A stretch of DNA of 64,000 nucleotides, taken from Saprospira grandis. GTDB lineage: Bacteria > Bacteroidota > Bacteroidia > Chitinophagales > Saprospiraceae. This document shows, piece after piece, positions 31,749-40,971 of this stretch; the first letter of the stretch is position 1; each line of letters starts with the position of its first letter. The translations under genes and the position numbers were made by a program. The notes under the pieces are model-generated. The model did not search any database and was not told the DNA's origin. It worked only from the letters and a program-made list of their open reading frames with translations. The stretch is taken from the NCBI RefSeq assembly GCF_027594745.1, contig NZ_CP110854.1:1833501-1897500 (forward strand), read 5' to 3'.

Positions 31749-33116
31749 CTACTTCCCAATACAAAACTGCCCAAAAATATTCTCCAGCAAATCTTCCACA
31801 TCTACCTTGCCCGTAATTTCGCCCAAAGCCCGAAGCGCAGCCCGAACATCCATCGCCAGTAGGTCGCCACTAAGGCCCTCTTCTAGGCCCAGTAAGGCCG
31901 CATCTATGGCCTGATAACCTTCTTCCAATGCCTGATAATGCCGTAGGTTGTTTACCGTGGTCCCTTGCTGATGAATTTGCCCCTCAACAACTAAGTTGCG
32001 TAAGGCCGAACGCAGCTCGCTCAAGCCTTCTTTTTGCTTGGCCGAAAGCCGAAAATGATCGGCAGCTAAGGTTTGCCCCTCTCCCAATTGATCGCATTTG
32101 TTGGCCAAGACTAAGACAGCCAAGCCCTCTCTGCGCAAACGAGCAAGGTCCGCTTCGCATTCTTCTTGGCTCAATTGGCTGGCATCATAGACATAGAGCA
32201 AGACCGTAGATTGCGCAATTTTTTCATAGGTTTTTTCTACCCCAATGGCCTCAATTTGATCGCTGGCCTCCCGAATCCCCGCCGTATCAATTAGGCGAAA
32301 CTGAATCCCGTCTATATTGAGCAGTTCTTCGATGCTGTCGCGAGTGGTGCCCGCTATATCCGACACAATGGCCCGCTCTTCATTCAATAAAGCATTGAGC
32401 AAGGTCGATTTTCCCGCATTGGGACGGCCCGCCAAAACGGTGCTTACCCCCTCTTTCAATACATTGCCCAACTGAAAGGAGTCCATCAATTGCTTAATCA
32501 TGGCCCGAATTTTCAAAAGGAGCTCCTCTAGCTCTTTTCTTTGCGCAAATTCCACATCTTCTTCGCCAAAATCAAGCTCCAACTCTAGCAGGGAGGCAAA
32601 TTGCAAAAGCTCTTTCCGCAAGCCCTCAATTTGCTGAGAAAAACCGCCTCGCATTTGCTGCAAAGCCATCTGATGCGCCGCTTCCGAATCTGCCGCAATG
32701 AGATCGGCCACGGCTTCTGCCTGGGCCAAATCCAATTGCCCATTGAGGAAAGCCCGCAGGGTAAATTCCCCCTCTTTGGCCAAACGCGCGCCCGAACGCA
32801 AACACAAACTAAGCAAGCGCTGCTGAATATATGGCGAACCATGACAAGAAAACTCAATGACGTCTTCTCGAGTGTAAGAAGTTGGTCCCTTAAAAACCGA
32901 ACAAAGTACCTGATCGACCCGCTGCCCCGCCTCATCATAAATGTAGCCCAAATGCAGGCTGTGGCTGTCTTGCTGGCTCAAATCCTTGGCCCGAAACATC
33001 CCGTTGGCAATGCTAATGGCCGATTTGCCCGATAAGCGAATGACGGCAATGGCTCCAGCTCCGGCAGGGCTGGCCACGGCCACAATGGTGTCTTGTAAAT
33101 CTAGGTAGTTGTACAT
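31749..33116 (-). CDS. mnmE: tRNA modification GTPase MnmE
   Basis: MnmE works with MnmG to make 5-carboxymethylaminomethyl-uridine at the wobble position of some tRNAs. The 455 residues show the N-terminal folate-binding domain (DTIVAVASPAGAGAIAVIRL), a helical domain, an inserted G domain with G1 GRPNAGKSTLLN near 230, GTTRDSIEE and DTAGIRE, and the invariant C-terminal FCIGK containing the catalytic cysteine. It has its own candidate promoter and follows the AT-rich island on the same strand. Confidence 0.97.
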   Translation of the reverse strand: MYNYLDLQDTIVAVASPAGAGAIAVIRLSGKSAISIANGMFRAKDLSQQDSHSLHLGYIYDEAGQRVDQVLCSVFKGPTSYTREDVIEFSCHGSPYIQQRLLSLCLRSGARLAKEGEFTLRAFLNGQLDLAQAEAVADLIAADSEAAHQMALQQMRGGFSQQIEGLRKELLQFASLLELELDFGEEDVEFAQRKELEELLLKIRAMIKQLMDSFQLGNVLKEGVSTVLAGRPNAGKSTLLNALLNEERAIVSDIAGTTRDSIEELLNIDGIQFRLIDTAGIREASDQIEAIGVEKTYEKIAQSTVLLYVYDASQLSQEECEADLARLRREGLAVLVLANKCDQLGEGQTLAADHFRLSAKQKEGLSELRSALRNLVVEGQIHQQGTTVNNLRHYQALEEGYQAIDAALLGLEEGLSGDLLAMDVRAALRALGEITGKVDVEDLLENIFGQFCIGK

Positions 33117-33141
33117 TTTAGCGCCTTTTTTTATGCAAACT

Positions 33142-33149
33142 CAAAAATA
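33142..33149 (-). promoter_or_regulatory. Candidate -7 box for mnmE
   Basis: Minus strand TATTTTTG within TGTATTTTTG, 26 bp before the mnmE start; the same decamer precedes secA and valS. Confidence 0.42.
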
Positions 33150-33198
33150 CAGGCCTTTGGAGAAAAAGACTATTCTTTTCCCTTTTTTTTGATGTTTT

Positions 33199-33314
33199 GG
33201 GGCCTCCGCTGCGCTCCGCTTGCGGCGCTACGTTTCGGGGCTCGCAGGTCTGCTCGGCCCTGCGGCGCAAAGCGCCTAGGTCTGGCCTTCGGCCACCCCT
33301 GCACATCGCTAGGC
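33199..33314 (+). repeat. Intergenic structured element 12a, type A
   Basis: Ends GGGGCCTCCGC and CATCGCTAGGCC. Hairpins are CCGC/GCGG, GGCGC/GCGCC and GGCCTTCGGCC. It is the first of a cluster of element copies filling the 480-bp gap upstream of mnmE, and its 3' flank GATTTGCGCTAGCCCTGCG is repeated after copy 12b. Confidence 0.85.
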
Positions 33315-33370
33315 CGATTTGCGCTAGCCCTGCGGGCTGGAGCGAATGAAAAAGGGCCCGCCCAGCCTTG

Positions 33371-33529
33371 AGGGCCTCCGCTGCGCTCCGCTTGCGGCGG
33401 TTACTCCCTTTGGTCGTCGAACTGCGCCCTAAAGGGCTTGTTGTCGTTTCGGGGCTCGCTGTTCGCTCGGCCCTGCGGCGCAAAGCGCCTTGGTCTGGCC
33501 TGACGGCCACCCCTGCACATCGCTAGGCC
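33371..33529 (+). repeat. Intergenic structured element 12b, type A interrupted by module C
   Basis: The copy begins GGGCCTCCGCTGCGCTCCGC exactly like 12a and resumes CGTTTCGGGGCTCGC...CATCGCTAGGCC. Where 12a has only CTA, 12b carries the 46-bp module C. The pair is probably a local duplication followed by insertion or replacement. Confidence 0.8.
33399..33444 (+). repeat. Module C inside element 12b
   Basis: It begins GGTTACTCCCTTTGGTCGTC and ends TAAAGGGCTTGTTGT, nearly identical to 8290-8335. Its presence inside an otherwise intact element is the best evidence that it is a separate unit. Confidence 0.72.
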
Positions 33530-33554
33530 GATTTGCGCTAGCCCTGCGAGCTGC

Positions 33555-33590
33555 GGAGGGAGCGACCCGCCCGAAGGGCGGGGCAGCCCC
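33555..33590 (-). repeat. Fragment of a type B structured element
   Basis: On the minus strand it reads GGGGCTGCCCCGCCC then GGGCGGGTCGC and CGCAGCTCGC. This is only the 5' third of a type B element, in the opposite orientation to 12a and 12b. It stands at the 3' end of the next gene. Confidence 0.65.
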
Positions 33591-33596
33591 AAATCA

Positions 33597-35354
33597 TCAG
33601 TCTAAAACATAACGCCAAACCTCTGGCTGACTCAACTTTATGGCCTTCTTTCCATCGGCATTCCAAAACTTAATTTCTAGGCTATCGGCTCCCTGAACGG
33701 GCAAATCCATATACAAGCGCTTTTCTTCTCCCTCTTGTATATGGCGCTGCAGACGAAACATCTGCTCATCAATAAGCTGCCCCTCTTTTTTGAGGCTAAC
33801 GGTAAACTGCGTCATCCACCAAAACTCCCATTCTTTTGGACCCATAATTTGGGCTAGAATGCTCACTCTAAGGCCCTCTTTTTCGGGCATTTTGGGCAAA
33901 GTCAAGGAAATAATTGGCGCAAACTGCTGGTTTTGGTCCAACTGCGCCTGCCAGCTGGTATCGGAATAAACCAGACTAGCCTCCTTGAGCTCCCCCTTCT
34001 TTAATTGGCGAACCCCATCCAATAATTTCAGGCGCTCAGGATCCTTATCGTAGCGGAAAAGCGTGGCCCAATAATAGGCCTTTGTCATCTCGCCAGGGCG
34101 CAGCAAACCGCCCTTATGCGCCTGATGCGTAAACCAAAGATTGGCATAAAAGCTCAGTAGGACAAAAGCAAAAATGGGCAATTTTAGCCATAACTTTTGT
34201 TGGCTAAGCCAATGAACCAATGCCGCCAAAGGCAGGGCTAAAACGGGATAAGCCTGCACCATGGCCCTTTGGCCCAAAGAGCCGCCATACCACCAAATAT
34301 CCCAAGCAAAAGTGATATAAATAAAGAGCAAACTAAAGACAAACACCGCCGAAAACAAGCTTCTCTGCTGTTTGAAAAAAGGCCCAAACCCCAAAAGCGG
34401 CAACAGCATAAAAGGAGAATAGGTCAGCCAGCCACTTTTATAGCTCAAAAAGCCAGCATGCAAATGAGGGCTCAACCAACTAAAGCCCTGATCTTGATAA
34501 GAATAAACAATCCATTCTCCTGTTGCATACTTCCAGTACATCAGCTGAAAGCTACCAATAAAAGCCGTAATCAAAACCGCCAAAAGCAACTTCCCAAAAT
34601 GTTGGGCCACAAACTGCAGGCGTTGTTTCAAGTCCGTCCAGACCCAAGCTTGCAGGCCCCAAGCTAGGGGAATAATACAGGCAATAATTTCGGTAGGGCG
34701 AATCAGGGCGGCCCAGCCCACCAAAGCCCCAATAGCCGCTCCTTTTAGGTAGCTAGGCTGTTGATAAAAGCGGACCGTAACATAAAGCAGCAGGCTATAG
34801 AGCGTAAAAAGGGTATTATGCGTCATGGCCCCATCTATAGCGGAATAATTGAGGTAATTACTGCCTAAAACCAGCCCTAAAATGCTCCAGTCAGCTATTT
34901 TAGGTCGATAGAAAAAGAGCAAAAACTTGCGCAAATAATAAAGGCCCAAAAGCGCCCAAAACAAGCTCCCTAAAGAAATGGCCAATTGATAGGGAAAAGA
35001 AAATCCATCGGCGGGATAGGCCGTGCTTTTGGCATATAAATGAGCGAGGCCAAAAGCGGGTAAAAAAGAAATCGCTTGGCCCATAGAATACTTCATCACA
35101 TAATTGCCAGAAGCCTCATGCACAAAAGCCTGTTGAAAATTGGGGGTGGGGCCATAGTTTTGAAGAATACTATCCTTAAAGCCACAGCCCTTAATATCTT
35201 GATAAATCAGGCTAGCGGGCAAATACATATAATAGCCAGAAACATCCCAGGAGATCGTCGCTTCCGTTCCGCCTTTGCTCCATTTTGGGTAGTACAAAAA
35301 GTGAGTAAGCAATACAACTAAAACGGCAAGATAAAAAGTTGGACTGAGCTTCAT
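33597..35354 (-). CDS. Polytopic membrane protein, GT-C glycosyltransferase-like
   Basis: The 585-residue protein has about ten predicted membrane helices, with the first at residues 8-22 (LAVLVVLLTHFLYYP). An acidic residue in the first periplasmic loop (ISWDVSGYYMYLPASLIY, Asp around residue 37) matches the GT-C fold, in which such an Asp binds a lipid-linked sugar donor. The C-terminal 150 residues are soluble and beta-rich. Similar proteins are frequent in Bacteroidota as uncharacterised glycosyltransferases for surface glycans or glycoproteins. Donor and acceptor are unknown. It may be a single-gene unit. Confidence 0.7.
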   Translation of the reverse strand: MKLSPTFYLAVLVVLLTHFLYYPKWSKGGTEATISWDVSGYYMYLPASLIYQDIKGCGFKDSILQNYGPTPNFQQAFVHEASGNYVMKYSMGQAISFLPAFGLAHLYAKSTAYPADGFSFPYQLAISLGSLFWALLGLYYLRKFLLFFYRPKIADWSILGLVLGSNYLNYSAIDGAMTHNTLFTLYSLLLYVTVRFYQQPSYLKGAAIGALVGWAALIRPTEIIACIIPLAWGLQAWVWTDLKQRLQFVAQHFGKLLLAVLITAFIGSFQLMYWKYATGEWIVYSYQDQGFSWLSPHLHAGFLSYKSGWLTYSPFMLLPLLGFGPFFKQQRSLFSAVFVFSLLFIYITFAWDIWWYGGSLGQRAMVQAYPVLALPLAALVHWLSQQKLWLKLPIFAFVLLSFYANLWFTHQAHKGGLLRPGEMTKAYYWATLFRYDKDPERLKLLDGVRQLKKGELKEASLVYSDTSWQAQLDQNQQFAPIISLTLPKMPEKEGLRVSILAQIMGPKEWEFWWMTQFTVSLKKEGQLIDEQMFRLQRHIQEGEEKRLYMDLPVQGADSLEIKFWNADGKKAIKLSQPEVWRYVLD

Positions 35355-35442
35355 ATTAGGGGAACAATGAAGTGAAAAAATAGCCTAGGCGGCTTTGGGC
35401 CTAAACAAATGTCTGCAAGAACGCCAATTTATCTATTCTCTC

Positions 35443-35479
35443 AAAAAAAAAGACCTCTAAGCCGAGGGCTTAGAGGTCT
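35443..35479 (-). terminator. Terminator of the PorV-like gene
   Basis: On the minus strand AGACCTCTAAGCC (35467-35479) pairs perfectly with GGCTTAGAGGTCT (35451-35463), followed by nine T. Confidence 0.92.
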
Positions 35480-35499
35480 AATCATTTAGCGGGGAGCAA

Positions 35500-36576
35500 T
35501 TAGAGCTTCAACTTCAAAGTCAAAGAGTGCGTCCCTTTAAATACCTGAGTATACTCATAGGCATAATCGAAGGCAATTTTCTTAGCAGAGCCCTTACGGA
35601 GAGGGATTTCGGCAGTAACACCTGCGGTTAATCCACCAGAAGCTGTGCTAGAAGTTTCTGAGCTATACATATCGCTTTCATAGCGGAAAGCGGTACGTGC
35701 CATAAACATCTCTTTAAAGGCATATTCAAAGCCTACACCATATTGGTCGCGAGAGAAAGAGTTGGCGGTAAAATTACCCACTGCCGTTAGGCGGTTAATC
35801 TTGCTACCGAGGTAAAAGTCATAAGACATACCAATATGCAGCAAAGAAGGCAATTCATAGCCAGCGCCTCGGCTATTTACGGTAAGTGCTGTTGTATTAT
35901 TGGGGGCCACACCAACAAAGGCTAGACCATCGCCAGAATAAGACATTTTGGTTCCAAAATTACGGAGAGCCACACCAAATTTGATTTGGCGATCAACACC
36001 TGTAACATATTGTACACCAGCGTCAAAACCTACACCAGTAGCAGAAGCATTGGCAATAGATTCTGAAACCACGCGAACACCAAAGCCTACAGAAACCTTC
36101 TCGTTTCCGTCTTCATCTTTAAATACATAGCCATAAGAGAGGCCAATATTAAAGAAAGAAGGGCTAAAAGTGGTAATTCCGCCAGGTTGGTCAACAGTAG
36201 TCAAAGGAATATCTCCAAAACCAACAGACATTAGTTCTACACCAAAGGCGCCATTATCGCCAATTTTCTGGACCAATCCAGCAGCATTAAGGCTAATGCC
36301 CGTACCGGCCATATATTGTGTATGTCCTAATGCCACCTCTGTTTTTCCAGAGATGCGGCAAATTCCGGCAGGATTAAAGCGAAGCGCCTCTACCCCAGTT
36401 ACGCGAGCAGCCACCAAGCCATTGAGGCCAGCAGAGCGAGCCCAAGGGTTCATGATCAACTCATAGGCACCGGCTTCCCCTTGTCGGTCCGGATTTCCTG
36501 CTTTTGCTGTGGGCGAAGCAGCTAGAAAGCTGAGGCAAAAAAGGCCCACAAACAACAAAGAAGTATATTTAGTCAT
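35500..36576 (-). CDS. PorV/PorQ-family outer membrane beta-barrel protein
   Basis: The 358-residue protein has a signal peptide (SLLFVGLFCLSFLAASPTAKA). It then shows the GAYELIMNPWARSAGLNGLVAA and GVEALRFNPAGI segments, typical of the PorV/PorQ branch of FadL-like barrels. Regular amphipathic strands end in SLTLKLKL. In Bacteroidota, PorV takes part in the type IX secretion system by carrying cargo to the sortase PorU, while other family members are genome-paired with particular cargo. The start at 36576 (MTKYTSLL) gives a proper signal peptide; the frame is open 17 codons further. It is the last gene after a TonB receptor and a T9SS cargo protein, a common trio. Confidence 0.85.
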   Translation of the reverse strand: MTKYTSLLFVGLFCLSFLAASPTAKAGNPDRQGEAGAYELIMNPWARSAGLNGLVAARVTGVEALRFNPAGICRISGKTEVALGHTQYMAGTGISLNAAGLVQKIGDNGAFGVELMSVGFGDIPLTTVDQPGGITTFSPSFFNIGLSYGYVFKDEDGNEKVSVGFGVRVVSESIANASATGVGFDAGVQYVTGVDRQIKFGVALRNFGTKMSYSGDGLAFVGVAPNNTTALTVNSRGAGYELPSLLHIGMSYDFYLGSKINRLTAVGNFTANSFSRDQYGVGFEYAFKEMFMARTAFRYESDMYSSETSSTASGGLTAGVTAEIPLRKGSAKKIAFDYAYEYTQVFKGTHSLTLKLKL

Positions 36577-36642
36577 GCTATGAAATCGTTTAAAAGGGTT
36601 TTGCCCCCTCCAAGACAGAGGGAGCAAAACGAAAATAAATCA

Positions 36643-38826
36643 CTAGAGTTTTTGAGCATCAAGTGCACGGTTGATGACAAAGCTTTTCACTACTTTTTCA
36701 CCAACACCCTCTACAACAACATGGATGAGGTATACCCCACTACCTACAGGAACACCAGCTTGGTTCTTGAGGTCCCAGTTGAGAGAAGTACTTACCTGAG
36801 TTTCAATATCACCGCTACCAAAAGCACCTACACGAGCGATACCACTACGTACCTCTGCATTGTAATCCTGAGCAACATCATAATGACGAACCAGGCGGCC
36901 TTCAATAGAATAGATATTCACTTCGCAGCTAGCTGGCAAGTTCGTAATTTTCACTACGTTTTGCGTTTCTGTCTGCTCATATTCAGAGTAAGCATAATAA
37001 GGGTTAGGAACTACCCCAATAAGATCTAGAGCACTTTCGGCCGTGGCTTTATCTTCCTTGGTAGGAGCAAGGCCAGTAAGGTCGAACTCATAGAGCGGAT
37101 AACCTTGGTTATCGTTAGTTGCTGCATAGATTTCGTAAGGAGTAGAAACACGCAACTTGAAGGTCACCTTAGAAGGAGGCACATGTCCACCTACTTCAGG
37201 AGCTCCAGCATTGTTAAGCATGCTTGTACCAGGAGCCATATACATAAATGTACCCCAAACCAATTGGTCTTTCAAAGAACGGTAAGGAGGAGTGAAGATA
37301 CCCAAGTTTGTGGTTAGGGCAGTCACTACAGAAGCACATTCATCGTAGGCAGTGTTGGTTACATAAATAACGTGCTGTCCACCATTCACTGTTGACATAA
37401 AGGTGTTGGCATTACCAAATACGGGGAATCCGTTGGTAGGCGTCACCTGTTGCAAATCGGTGGGGTTAAAGAGCATGTCATTACCTGTAGCAGCACCGGG
37501 ATAAGTATTGGCATCAAAGAAAGAACCATCATAGAGAGAGTTTTCTCCGAAGTATACATTGAGGCGCTCACCAGTTTCAACATCATAAGCAAAACCGGGG
37601 AACCAAGACATACCGGTACCGGCTTCTACTTGGCCATCGATATCACGGCTAGGCTCATTGCGTTTCCATTGTAGTTGACCATAACCACCAGGAATGCTAA
37701 GTCCGAGTGATTGTGTATGGTACATACTAGCAGATTCTACAACCACACAGCGGCTCCACTGGCTCTTTTCAGGAGTGAGGACCACATTGACGTTGCGTAC
37801 ATTACGTAGCACTTGGCTGGTATTACCAGCTCTCCATGCTTGGCAGAAGCTCAAGGCATTTGAAGAAAGCACGATTTCTGAAGTAGAGAAATAGTATTCA
37901 TCAGTACGGAATACACAGTCAGCTAGGCGAACAGGGTGCCAGCCACCGGCCATACCAGAGTAATCTTGATTAGGATCTAGTGCCTGATCATCTTGAGCAT
38001 TTCCAGTTTTCAAGATATCGTTGATGCCATTGCCATCTTGAACACCTTGGAACCAACCTGCATTAGTTTCATCTTCATAAACGGCAGCAGAACCTACAAA
38101 TCCGCTTACGCCATTTGTACCAGGAGCGGGAATATCTTCAACGAGAAGAGAGATACCCAAATCGGGGATATACTGCTCATAGTTCACATCTAGAGGCTGG
38201 TAAGAAGACCAAACCGCAGAGGGGTCATTGGCATCTTTTAGCAACCAGAAGAGAGAGTCAGACAAAGCGGTAACGCCTGTAGGAGGCTCTGGAGTAACGA
38301 CAATGCTACCGTCAGCAGCAGTATCATAGCGGAAAGTATAGTTTTGGTCGCTGATGTAGAGTTGGAACTGAGCGGCAGGAACGCGCAAAGGATCTACTAC
38401 TTTTACATTAACAGGACCTTGACCAGCGGCATAAGTCACACGACCGATACGGCCGTTGTTCAATACATCGGCTTCTGCAGCGGCAGGATCTTTAAAGTCG
38501 AGGAAGAGTCCTCCACCGTTTCCTTTACCATCTACGCGAGTAATTTCTGGGCCATCTCCATAAGCAGAGTTGAGGACCAAACCGTTGTACTCAGGATCAT
38601 TGGGACGAGGTACAGCAGTATAGACGCGGAAGTTACGACGACCTTGTAGATAAGGAAGTGCTTGTCCGGTATTGAGTGTAGGATCATAAGCCTGATACTC
38701 ATTGTGGGCATAAGCAACTACACAGAAGTAGTAAGACTTATGGTTAACGAGTTTGCTTGATCCCTCTGCAAATTCGTCTGTTGTAATATTAAATAAAGGT
38801 ATGCTTAACTCCCTCATCGGCGCCAT
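36643..38826 (-). CDS. C-terminal part of a T9SS-secreted surface protein (frameshifted)
   Basis: This frame encodes the C-terminal part of a large secreted protein. Its end carries a type IX sorting-type domain, with VVPNPYYAYSEYEQTE, VNIYSIEGRLVRHYD and GSGVYLIHVVVEGVGEKVVK. The first listed residues (MAPMRELSIPLF) are probably not translated from here; the true join to the upstream part lies at about 38790-38797. No signal peptide exists, so this half cannot be exported without the N-terminal half. Sequence between about residues 20 and 600 is beta-rich with many Asn, Gly and Asp residues. No enzyme motif is recognised. Confidence 0.82.
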   Translation of the reverse strand: MAPMRELSIPLFNITTDEFAEGSSKLVNHKSYYFCVVAYAHNEYQAYDPTLNTGQALPYLQGRRNFRVYTAVPRPNDPEYNGLVLNSAYGDGPEITRVDGKGNGGGLFLDFKDPAAAEADVLNNGRIGRVTYAAGQGPVNVKVVDPLRVPAAQFQLYISDQNYTFRYDTAADGSIVVTPEPPTGVTALSDSLFWLLKDANDPSAVWSSYQPLDVNYEQYIPDLGISLLVEDIPAPGTNGVSGFVGSAAVYEDETNAGWFQGVQDGNGINDILKTGNAQDDQALDPNQDYSGMAGGWHPVRLADCVFRTDEYYFSTSEIVLSSNALSFCQAWRAGNTSQVLRNVRNVNVVLTPEKSQWSRCVVVESASMYHTQSLGLSIPGGYGQLQWKRNEPSRDIDGQVEAGTGMSWFPGFAYDVETGERLNVYFGENSLYDGSFFDANTYPGAATGNDMLFNPTDLQQVTPTNGFPVFGNANTFMSTVNGGQHVIYVTNTAYDECASVVTALTTNLGIFTPPYRSLKDQLVWGTFMYMAPGTSMLNNAGAPEVGGHVPPSKVTFKLRVSTPYEIYAATNDNQGYPLYEFDLTGLAPTKEDKATAESALDLIGVVPNPYYAYSEYEQTETQNVVKITNLPASCEVNIYSIEGRLVRHYDVAQDYNAEVRSGIARVGAFGSGDIETQVSTSLNWDLKNQAGVPVGSGVYLIHVVVEGVGEKVVKSFVINRALDAQKL

Positions 38827-40726
38827 CTACCATAATAGTAGGAATGAAAGCCTGTACATCGGGATCGCTGAATGCATTCCAGTTTACAATTTTGCCGATA
38901 GAGTCACGAAGGTCTACCTGACGGATAAGACGAGCTTTTTCAGGATCGTTCAATTCAGTTACAGAGATATTCTCGTTGATTACCTGATATACTTTATAGC
39001 CTTGGAAGGTATAAGTAGTATCGGCAGTGTTGCGAAGAATAGCAGGAGACTCAGAGTAATTGAGTTCGTAGTTATTTTGAGCAGGAACATAGCTCAAGTT
39101 CAAAATCAACTCATTTTCGAGCTCGACTACATCCATATAAGGTGCATCGGGACCGTCAGTAATTTTGAAACAGTCATCAAAAAGGTTTTGGGCCAAGATA
39201 TCGGCCTCTACCAATTCGGTCAAAGCAGGACAGGGATAATCTGGAATTTCGGGAACCCAAACTACACCTGAGATCAATTCGTTTACTGCACCAGGTGCCA
39301 AAACGAAAGGACCAGAAGTGTGCAAGAAGCGGTAGTCATTACCGGTAATTCCTTCCTCACACATAGACCATACATCTGTTCCCGATTCGTTGGGGAAAGA
39401 GTAGAATACGTAAGGGAATTTATCGGCAGTAGGACCGTTGTCTCCTGTTCCACCACGAGAGATGGGGCGACCATCCAACCAAAGACCATCCATCAAACGA
39501 TAGTACTGTACAGCACTATTCGGGTTACCACGGATAGCGTCATTGGTATTTTCATAGTAAACAAAAGAGGAGAGGCCAAGCTCTGCACCTGTAGAATCTA
39601 GAGGACCACGGAAGTAGTCTACCCCTAGGGCAGGAATTTGAGCGGCACCATATCCTACGGCGTCATTACCACAGGTAGCATCATCATCAGCATCGGCATT
39701 GTATACATAGCCCATACCAGTAATAGTATCTACACCAATATAGTCATCATTGAAACAGCCCAAATCGGGATCTGACCAAAGCGAGAAGTAAGTATCGTTA
39801 AGGCTCAAGTTGTTTCGGTTGAGCAACTTATAGCGATAGAACGTCATGTTGTTAATGGCATCGGTAGTGCGGTAGCCAAAAGCTAGACCGTGTACCTCCA
39901 TAAACATGGGTTGACCGTTAGTATTGGTGTGAATGTTACCATTATCGTTATAGACCCACCAGTCCATTTGGTCAGCATATACGGGGTTGAAATAATCCTT
40001 AGGACAGCCCACTACCTCAATTACGGGGTGGTCACCATCGTAGGGGTTATAGATACCGTCTTCCTTTCCGGGAGGCTCAATAAAGGGAGCAAGTTCTTGG
40101 TCAGGAAGGTCGAAACCGTAAATTTCTGCAAAATAGGGGTTACCGCGGCCGGGCCAGCCCAAGATATTTCGGGCGGGGCGGTTCTCGATAGACTCATCGG
40201 GTTGGCCAGTAACGGGGTCGGGTTCGAAATAGTCGGCACGGAGGGCGTCAATTTCAGAACCGTATACTTCGAAGAAGCGGTCCCATTTTTCACAATCGGT
40301 TTTTTCGATTGTACCCGTATTTACATCTAGGGGGCCAGTCCAGTAATCGTTACCAGTTTGGCGGTAAGTTTGGGCAGCGAGGATAAGGTTCCCCCCATCA
40401 TCGAAAGCCCCTAGCCAGATACCTCCGGCAAAGAGAGAAGATACTTCTGGTTGGCCAGAAGCAGGGTCTACATTAGGAACGATATAGCGAGCTCGGTCAC
40501 CGTCCCACCAGAGATCACCTCCGGTGCGGAGGCGAGCGCGGACGTTGTTAATATCTAGATCGCGTTCTGAGCGAGCCTCGATACAAGCAGCACGATAACT
40601 GTTGTTATTGGTGCTGTTGGAGCTATTGCTATTACCTCCCACAAAATTCCGGTCTTCGATGGCCCAGAGTGAGCTGGCCGTGAAGAGGAATAGCACGATT
40701 GTAGAGAAGTTTTTCAATCTACTCAT
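38789..40726 (-). CDS. N-terminal part of a T9SS-secreted surface protein (frameshifted)
   Basis: The 645-residue frame begins with a signal peptide (FSTIVLFLFTASSLWA) and continues through a domain seen in large Bacteroidota surface proteins (GDLWWDGDRARYIVPN, FAGGIWLGAFDDGGNLILAAQTYR, FYRYKLLNRNNLSLNDTYFSLWSDPDLG). It stops at KHTFI just after the domain that normally continues into ITTDEFAEGSSKLVNHKSYYF, which is found in the +1 frame. It lies between a TonB receptor and a PorV-like gene. Without its partner half it lacks the sorting domain and would remain in the periplasm. Confidence 0.85.
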   Translation of the reverse strand: MSRLKNFSTIVLFLFTASSLWAIEDRNFVGGNSNSSNSTNNNSYRAACIEARSERDLDINNVRARLRTGGDLWWDGDRARYIVPNVDPASGQPEVSSLFAGGIWLGAFDDGGNLILAAQTYRQTGNDYWTGPLDVNTGTIEKTDCEKWDRFFEVYGSEIDALRADYFEPDPVTGQPDESIENRPARNILGWPGRGNPYFAEIYGFDLPDQELAPFIEPPGKEDGIYNPYDGDHPVIEVVGCPKDYFNPVYADQMDWWVYNDNGNIHTNTNGQPMFMEVHGLAFGYRTTDAINNMTFYRYKLLNRNNLSLNDTYFSLWSDPDLGCFNDDYIGVDTITGMGYVYNADADDDATCGNDAVGYGAAQIPALGVDYFRGPLDSTGAELGLSSFVYYENTNDAIRGNPNSAVQYYRLMDGLWLDGRPISRGGTGDNGPTADKFPYVFYSFPNESGTDVWSMCEEGITGNDYRFLHTSGPFVLAPGAVNELISGVVWVPEIPDYPCPALTELVEADILAQNLFDDCFKITDGPDAPYMDVVELENELILNLSYVPAQNNYELNYSESPAILRNTADTTYTFQGYKVYQVINENISVTELNDPEKARLIRQVDLRDSIGKIVNWNAFSDPDVQAFIPTIMVDGADEGVKHTFI

Positions 40727-40815
40727 GTTTGCAATTATTTTAATAAAAATGATTCAGTTTAGACAGAAGACCAAGCTTGAGGTTTGCGCTGCAATTGGGC
40801 CGAAGGCCCAAAACG

Positions 40816-40927
40816 GCCTAGCGATGGTAGGCAGTGGCCGCAGGCCAGACCGAGCAGGCGAAGCCTGCGAAGGGCCGAGCGAATAGCGAGCTGCCGGACG
40901 TAGCGCCCGCCGAAGGCGGGAGGCCCC
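40816..40927 (-). repeat. Intergenic structured element 13, type A
   Basis: On the minus strand GGGGCCTCCCGCC to CATCGCTAGGCC. The variable stem pairs GCAGGC/GCCTGC and the third hairpin is GGCCTGCGGCC. A GGGCCTTCGGCCC hairpin follows at 40798-40810. It separates the TonB receptor from its T9SS partner gene. Confidence 0.85.
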
Positions 40928-40971
40928 AAAACAGGGCAAACCTCAATATTGGCAAAAACTAAGACTTGGTT

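Larger units (their letters stand above)
36643..40726 (-). pseudogene. T9SS cargo gene split by a probable TTTA duplication
   Basis: The two frames overlap by 38 bp and differ by +1. At 38790-38797 the plus strand reads TAAATAAA, so the coding strand has TTTA twice. Removing one copy restores a single frame reading VKHTFNITTDEFAEG, which fits the family. The whole gene would be about 1360 codons, with signal peptide, repeated domains and sorting domain intact. A recent slippage event, a sequence error, or phase variation are the options; no further damage is seen. Confidence 0.72.
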
